Source: an uncultured Flavobacteriales bacterium (GTDB lineage Bacteria; Bacteroidota; Bacteroidia; Flavobacteriales_D; Crocinitomicaceae). From it: a DNA stretch of 45,339 nt. The position numbers were made by a program, and so were the translations under genes. Each line of letters begins with the position of its first letter. The stretch's first letter is position 1. The DNA lies in NCBI GenBank assembly GCA_913020765.1, contig CAJWAO010000009.1, positions 1 to 45,339 of the forward strand, in the 5' to 3' direction. The notes under the pieces were generated by a model, which saw nothing but the letters and a program-made list of their open reading frames with translations, searched no databases and had not been told where the DNA came from. Positions 40,965 to 45,339 of the stretch are shown one piece after another.

Positions 40965-41869
40965 AAAGAAGACACTTTCTTGAAAAATTCGTACTAAGTT
41001 CTGCAGGTATTGTTCTAATGAAACCATCATTCGCGATACAAAACCCTTCCTCAGCCCGTAAAAGTAGACTTGTTATTCTACACACGAATGACACCCACTC
41101 TAATATTGATCCATTTCCTGAGAATCACTCAAAGTATCCGGGAATGGGTGGAATTGCCAAAAGATATGCCATTATAAAAAAAATAAAAGCGAAAGAACCC
41201 AATGTGCTTCTCTTGGACTCGGGAGATATTTTTCAGGGAACACCCTATTTCAATACCTTTAATGGAGTTCTCGAAATGAAATGTATGAGCAGACTCGGAT
41301 ATGATGCTTCTACAATGGGAAACCATGACTTTGATATCGGAATGGATGGATTTTTAAAAGCAAAGCAACATGCCGACTTTCCATTTTTATGTGCAAACTA
41401 CGACTTTTCTAATACTATATTGAAGAACGAAACACAAACCTTCAAAATTTTCAAAAAAGGAAGTATAAAAATTGGTGTATTTGGTATTGGTGTTGAACTC
41501 AGTGGACTTGTAACGAAGGAAGCTTATGGCGATACTATATACCATGATCCGATTGAGGTGGCAAACCAAACCGCGGCAAAACTTAAAAAAGAAAAGTGTG
41601 ACCTTGTGATTTGTCTCTCTCATCTGGGGTTTGAATACCGAGATAATGAAAAAGTATCAGATAAAAAGCTTGCCAAAAATTCAAAACATATAGACATCAT
41701 ACTCGGAGGACATACCCATACCTTTTTAGAAAAACCGGTAATTGAAAAAAATAAAGTAAAGCAGAATGTATTGATTAATCAGGTAGGATGGGCAGGTATT
41801 CAGCTTGGAAGAATCGATATCGATTTACATACAGTAAAAATTGGTTCAGAAAACCTCATTGTTTTTTAA
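40961..41869 (+). CDS. 5'-nucleotidase N-terminal metallophosphatase half, Tat-like signal
   Basis: The catalytic metallophosphatase domain of a 5'-nucleotidase, 302 aa, as a stand-alone protein. All metal and catalytic motifs are present in order: LHTNDTHSN (near residue 41), LLDSGDIFQG (near 85), TMGNHDFDIG (near 115, with the catalytic His-Asp pair) and GGHTHTF (near 250). The N-terminus KRRHFLEKF with a weakly hydrophobic stretch and SFAIQ is Tat-type (RRxFL), implying export after metal loading. The start overlaps the upstream gene by 4 bp (ATGA), so translation is coupled. Together the two genes would rebuild one UshA-like enzyme that dephosphorylates nucleotides to nucleosides. Confidence 0.9.
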   Translation: MKRRHFLEKFVLSSAGIVLMKPSFAIQNPSSARKSRLVILHTNDTHSNIDPFPENHSKYPGMGGIAKRYAIIKKIKAKEPNVLLLDSGDIFQGTPYFNTFNGVLEMKCMSRLGYDASTMGNHDFDIGMDGFLKAKQHADFPFLCANYDFSNTILKNETQTFKIFKKGSIKIGVFGIGVELSGLVTKEAYGDTIYHDPIEVANQTAAKLKKEKCDLVICLSHLGFEYRDNEKVSDKKLAKNSKHIDIILGGHTHTFLEKPVIEKNKVKQNVLINQVGWAGIQLGRIDIDLHTVKIGSENLIVF

Positions 41870-41943
41870 ATTACAGACAAAATTCAATAAAGGTCTTAGA
41901 AATCAGATTCAAATGTCTACCAGTATACATTGTATTGCTATCC

Positions 41944-41976
41944 TTGAAAGAAACCCATCTGATTTACTTATCTTTG
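41944..41976 (+). promoter_or_regulatory. Promoter of gltX-folB
   Basis: TATCTTTG (41969-41976) is a perfect -7 box, with a TTG 22 bp upstream. The predicted leader to the gltX ATG at 41993 is only about 10 nt. It implies that gltX is transcribed separately from the preceding nucleotidase operon. Confidence 0.55.
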
Positions 41977-41992
41977 CCTCCAAATTTAGATT

Positions 41993-43522
41993 ATGTCCTT
42001 AAATAAAGTACGCGTTAGATTTGCTCCCTCTCCAACAGGACCATTGCATATGGGAGGAGTTCGAACGGCCTTGTACAATTATCTTTTCGCAAAAAAGCAC
42101 AAAGGCACCTTTATTCTTAGAATTGAAGATACCGATCAAACTAGATTTGTAAAGGGTGCACAAGATTATATTTTGGATTCTTTCAAATGGTGCGGGATAA
42201 CTCCAGATGAAGGCCCTGGTATAGGCGGAGAATATGGACCGTATATCCAATCTGAAAGAAAAGATATATACCAAAAATACGCACAAATTCTTATTGATAC
42301 AGATAAGGCATATTACGCATTTGATACCTCAGATGAGCTCGCGAAAATGCGAGACGAAGCAAAAAAAATGGGTATGCCCAATTGGCAATACAACGGGGTA
42401 AGTAGAATGAATATGCGTAATTCATTAACATTACCTCAATCAGAAGTTGATACATTAATTGCAAACAATACTCCTTATGTCATAAGAATGAAAATGCCGC
42501 GAAATGAAGATGTGCGTTTCGAGGATGAAATCAGAGGATGGGTTGTTGTCAATACGAATAATCTCGACGATAAAGTGCTTTTTAAAAGCGATGGGATGCC
42601 AACTTATCACTTGGCGAATATTGTGGATGATCATGCAATGGAAATTAGTCACGTGATTCGAGGGGAGGAATGGCTTCCGTCTGCACCATTGCACGTTTTA
42701 CTGTATGACGCACTGAATTGGAAACGCCCGAAGTTTGCCCACCTACCCCTTTTATTACGTCCAGATGGAAATGGAAAGCTATCTAAAAGAGATGGAGACA
42801 GATTAGGTTTTCCAGTATTTCCATTGGATTGGACAACAATCGAAGGGGAATTGTATTCAGGTTATAGAGAGAAAGGTTACTTCCCAGAAGCATTTATCAA
42901 TATGCTTGCCTTTCTAGGATGGAATCCTGGAACACAACAAGAAATATTTAGTCTTGAGGATTTATCAAATGCTTTTAGCCTAGCACGTGTTTCGAAAGGT
43001 GGAGCAAAATTTGATCCTGAAAAAACCAAATGGTTTCAGCAGCAATATATTAGATCCACTCATGATGAAGATTTAGCCAATATGCTTGAGAAGCATTTCC
43101 CCAAGGGGTTAAGTAACTCCGAAAAAGTGACGGTTTGTTCGCTAATGAAAGAAAGGGCAACTTTCATAGAAGACATTATAAAGGATGGTGCCTACTTATT
43201 CGACAGACCGAAAGCCTACGACGAGAAAGTACTTGCAAAAAAATGGAAATCGCATACTGCAGGACTCATAAAAGATTGGGTAAAAATCATTGAAGACCTA
43301 ACCGACTTTACAGCCACAAACCTAGAATCAAAATTCAAAGCTTTCCTCGAAGAAAAGGAATTAGGATTCGGTGCAGTTTTATTGCCTTTTAGATTGTTGG
43401 TCACCGGAGTTGGTGCAGGTCCGGGAATGTTTGACATTTCTGAGTTTTTAGGAAAGGACGAGGTCCTTGAAAGGATAGAATCTGGCCTACTTCACATTGA
43501 AGAAATAAAGAATGAAGCATAG
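41993..43522 (+). CDS. gltX: Glutamyl-tRNA synthetase
   Basis: Charges tRNA-Glu in the cytoplasm; 509 aa, a class I synthetase. The HIGH-type motif is PSPTGPLHMGGVRTALYN (from residue 12) with Met in place of Ile. FILRIEDTDQTR (about 40-51) follows, then KLSKRDG near 262-268, the ATP-stabilising KMSKS equivalent. The C-terminal alpha-helical anticodon-binding domain covers about 340-509. No GlnRS signature is seen, so it may also serve tRNA-Gln through a GatCAB route, which cannot be checked here. The gene overlaps folB by 11 bp. Confidence 0.98.
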   Translation: MSLNKVRVRFAPSPTGPLHMGGVRTALYNYLFAKKHKGTFILRIEDTDQTRFVKGAQDYILDSFKWCGITPDEGPGIGGEYGPYIQSERKDIYQKYAQILIDTDKAYYAFDTSDELAKMRDEAKKMGMPNWQYNGVSRMNMRNSLTLPQSEVDTLIANNTPYVIRMKMPRNEDVRFEDEIRGWVVVNTNNLDDKVLFKSDGMPTYHLANIVDDHAMEISHVIRGEEWLPSAPLHVLLYDALNWKRPKFAHLPLLLRPDGNGKLSKRDGDRLGFPVFPLDWTTIEGELYSGYREKGYFPEAFINMLAFLGWNPGTQQEIFSLEDLSNAFSLARVSKGGAKFDPEKTKWFQQQYIRSTHDEDLANMLEKHFPKGLSNSEKVTVCSLMKERATFIEDIIKDGAYLFDRPKAYDEKVLAKKWKSHTAGLIKDWVKIIEDLTDFTATNLESKFKAFLEEKELGFGAVLLPFRLLVTGVGAGPGMFDISEFLGKDEVLERIESGLLHIEEIKNEA

Positions 43523-43868
43523 TATTAGTGTTGAAGATATAAAACTATATGCCCATCACGGCTGTCTTAAAGAGGAAGAAAAAATTGGTGGTCATTACAG
43601 TGTTGATGTATTTATAGAAACCGATTTCACAGAAGCTGCTACAAAAGATGAGCTCAATAATACGGTTGATTACGTCCAGGTAAATCGCATCGTTAAAGAT
43701 GAAATGGCCATACGATCCAAGTTAATAGAGTCCGTAGGCCAAAGAATTATTGAGCGACTAAAAGAAGCATTTGGTAAATCAGAGTTCAAGGTGGTCATTA
43801 AAAAACTTAATCCTCCAATTAACGGAGATGTCGCACTTGTTTCAATAAGCATTGACTCAAGGAATTAA
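43512..43868 (+). CDS. folB: Dihydroneopterin aldolase
   Basis: A folate-pathway enzyme that cleaves dihydroneopterin to 6-hydroxymethyl-dihydropterin and glycolaldehyde; 118 aa. Family motifs are VEDIKLYAHHGCLKEEEKIGG near residues 7-27 (with the active-site Glu of the HGCLKEE segment), NTVDYVQV near 50, LIESVGQRI near 72-80 and VVIKKLNPPI near 95-104 (active-site Lys). It forms an octamer in relatives. It overlaps the gltX stop by 11 bp, so it is translationally coupled to it. The convergent patatin gene ends 9 bp away. Confidence 0.95.
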   Translation: MKHSISVEDIKLYAHHGCLKEEEKIGGHYSVDVFIETDFTEAATKDELNNTVDYVQVNRIVKDEMAIRSKLIESVGQRIIERLKEAFGKSEFKVVIKKLNPPINGDVALVSISIDSRN

Positions 43869-43877
43869 GTCCTAATC

Positions 43878-44744
43878 TTAGACCTTCTTACTTTGTAAAT
43901 AGTTCAATCCTGCTTCCAATCCAGCGCGGTAATCGAGCTCAATATTTTTAACAGACGTAGTAAATATTTGAGTATTTAGTGGAGATTGAGGTGCAATCTG
44001 TTCAACAGTAATATGCCGAGGCAGACCATCAATATAGTCTATCGATTCTTTTATATTTAATTGGAAGCGTTCAACGTCTGCAATAATCTTCTCACTTGCA
44101 CGTAAAAACTTCGATACCAAATATTCTGGTCGAAACATACCTGGCTTGAAATCAAAATGTGTAGTGCGGATAACAACAATATCCGATGCGCCATTTTCAA
44201 CCGCCCAACGAATGGGAATGGGATCTGAAATCCCTCCATCTGAGTAGTGCTTTCCGTTTACTTTGTGCTTTCCCTTGGTTAACATTGGTACTGTACTTGC
44301 AGCAATGGTCATGTCAATCCAATTCTCTCGTGTTGGTTCCAGGTAATGGGTCGAACCGTCTTGGCTATCGGTAAGCACGATAAAATAGTCTTTATCCTCC
44401 AGTTCATTACAAGCTGTATCAAAATCAAAGGGAAACTCCGTTTCTGCAATATCATAAAAGAAATCTAAATTCATTAATCCGTCGCTAAATGCCTTACCGT
44501 ATTGAATGAATCGTTCGTCTTGACACAAGGCGCGCATACACTGGTAGAAATAACCATACTTTTTACTTAAAAAATAAGAAATTGCAATGCTCCCTCCCGA
44601 TACACCTATATAGGATTGAAATGGATCAAATGAAGCAGACCTGAATGCATCTAAAACCCCTCCCGTAAAAGAAGTTTTGAAGCCTCCACCTTCAAGAATC
44701 AATACTTTTTTACCCGTAAAAACTCCATTTTCATTCATACTCAT
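43878..44744 (-). CDS. Patatin-family phospholipase, RssA/YjjU-like, cytoplasmic
   Basis: A 288-aa protein without signal peptide. The oxyanion loop is LEGGGFKTSFTGG (18-29) with Lys in the usual Arg position, the nucleophile is Ser49 in GVSGGS, and the catalytic Asp is in YSDGGISDPIP near 168. This matches the bacterial DUF6363/YjjU-type patatins more than the barrel-bearing kind at 27-29 kb. It likely deacylates phospholipid or a small ester in the cytoplasm. Its start overlaps the rdgB stop by 4 bp, so the two are coupled in one operon. Confidence 0.88.
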   Translation of the reverse strand: MSMNENGVFTGKKVLILEGGGFKTSFTGGVLDAFRSASFDPFQSYIGVSGGSIAISYFLSKKYGYFYQCMRALCQDERFIQYGKAFSDGLMNLDFFYDIAETEFPFDFDTACNELEDKDYFIVLTDSQDGSTHYLEPTRENWIDMTIAASTVPMLTKGKHKVNGKHYSDGGISDPIPIRWAVENGASDIVVIRTTHFDFKPGMFRPEYLVSKFLRASEKIIADVERFQLNIKESIDYIDGLPRHITVEQIAPQSPLNTQIFTTSVKNIELDYRAGLEAGLNYLQSKKV

Positions 44745-45337
44745 CTGTTATTTGACATATGAATCTTATCGATTAAATAGGCTTTTAACTTTGTGAAAGC
44801 GCGTGCACGGTGACTAAACTTATTCTTTTCTTCCAAGCGCATCTGCGCAAAGGTTAAGTTAGAACCATCAGGAATAAAGATTGGGTCATAACCAAAACCG
44901 TAATTACCAATTCCTTCGCTAATGATTTCGCCATTTACAATCCCTTCAAACTGAATCGACTCATTTTCATCTCTGTAGGTAATAACCGTCCGAAAACGAG
45001 CTTTTTTATTTGAATATTCATCAAGGTTTTTCAGTAAGAGTGCCATATTTCGTTCTGCATTAAAATCCGGACCACTATATCTTGCCGAAAATACACCAGG
45101 AGCACCATCTAAGGCCTCCACCTCAAGTCCGGTATCATCAGCAAAACATGGACGCTTAAATTCTGTAAATACCACATCGGCTTTCAGCTTAGAATTTCCC
45201 TCTAGCGTCGTTTCTGTTTCTTCAATCTCTTGGCTAAATGATAAGTCCTTCAAACTCTGAATTTGAATGAGGTCACCCATTAACTCTTGAAGCTCAATTG
45301 CCTTATTATTGTTGGCTGTTGCAAAAATTAATTTCAT
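44741..45337 (-). CDS. rdgB: XTP/dITP diphosphatase (Ham1/RdgB)
   Basis: A housecleaning NTPase that hydrolyses dITP, XTP and ITP to monophosphates, 198 aa and full length. Motifs in order are FATANNNKAIEL (5-16; normally TxNxxK), FADDTGLEVEALDGAPGVFSAR (about 65-86; metal-binding Asp), GNYGFGYDPIFIP (near 150) and FSHRARAF (near 180). The ATG at 45337 lies two bases inside the window edge, so the upstream promoter is not visible. It is coupled to the patatin gene by a 4-bp stop-start overlap. Confidence 0.96.
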   Translation of the reverse strand: MKLIFATANNNKAIELQELMGDLIQIQSLKDLSFSQEIEETETTLEGNSKLKADVVFTEFKRPCFADDTGLEVEALDGAPGVFSARYSGPDFNAERNMALLLKNLDEYSNKKARFRTVITYRDENESIQFEGIVNGEIISEGIGNYGFGYDPIFIPDGSNLTFAQMRLEEKNKFSHRARAFTKLKAYLIDKIHMSNNR

Positions 45338-45339
45338 TT

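Noticed and set aside
35255-41869. Polysaccharide utilisation locus
   Set aside because: No SusD, glycoside hydrolase or sulfatase is present; the enzymes act on nucleic acids and nucleotides.
1-45339. CRISPR arrays, insertion sequences, prophage, tRNA or rRNA genes
   Set aside because: No regular spaced repeats, no transposase or integrase frames, no phage genes and no cloverleaf candidates were seen when reading the gaps on both strands.

Overview
The window reads as one AT-rich chromosomal segment of a Bacteroidota bacterium, most likely order Flavobacteriales. Three signals support this. (i) Promoters are of the Bacteroidota type, with a -7 box TAnnTTTG and a TTTG-like -33 box 18-19 bp upstream (before pckA, rpmH, the CotH gene and others). 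(ii) At least five secreted proteins end in a type IX secretion (T9SS) sorting domain with the YPNP/FPNP-type opening. (iii) The gene repertoire fits: TonB-dependent receptor without porin partners, S9 dipeptidyl peptidase, M14 peptidase, FtsK with GATGQGKS, GH3/beta-lactamase-type serine hydrolase. I see no insertion sequence, prophage, CRISPR array, tRNA or rRNA.

Layout. 1-5.5 kb: a two-TM potassium channel with an RCK domain, a small four-helix membrane protein, and a 1255-residue protein that joins a complete NodU/CmcH-type O-carbamoyltransferase to a HemK-like SAM methyltransferase module. 5.5-12.6 kb: exported proteins, comprising an HEFAH metallopeptidase-like protein, a T9SS-exported esterase, an outer-membrane barrel-like protein, a PKD adhesin-like T9SS protein, a 646-bp non-coding block with several stem-loops, and a CotH-kinase-fold T9SS protein. 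12.6-17.1 kb: arginase, a small exported DUF4412-like protein and ftsK. 17.1-21.7 kb: a minus-strand operon of an MsbA-like ABC exporter, an M14 carboxypeptidase and a small DUF6884-like protein. 21.9-23.9 kb: rpmH (52 codons) and pckA, convergent, with two look-alike terminators between them. 24.1-34.1 kb: a serine hydrolase carrying a GH3 remnant, a tandem VOC protein, a patatin with a C-terminal barrel, a THUMP RNA methyltransferase, citrate synthase and an S9 peptidase. 34.2-41.9 kb: a tightly packed five-gene operon of lamin-tail T9SS protein, TonB receptor, T9SS endonuclease I and the two halves of a split 5'-nucleotidase. 42.0-45.3 kb: gltX, folB, a cytoplasmic patatin and rdgB.

How the genes fit together. 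Housekeeping genes (ftsK, rpmH, pckA, gltA, gltX, folB, rdgB, arginase) are interleaved with export-oriented accessory genes. The most coherent system is the 34.2-41.9 kb operon. Its contents suggest a nucleic-acid scavenging pathway: a surface nuclease cuts DNA, the TonB receptor takes up products, and the periplasmic split nucleotidase removes phosphate. The most unusual single gene is the carbamoyltransferase-methyltransferase fusion. The most puzzling non-coding stretch is 10.55-11.0 kb.
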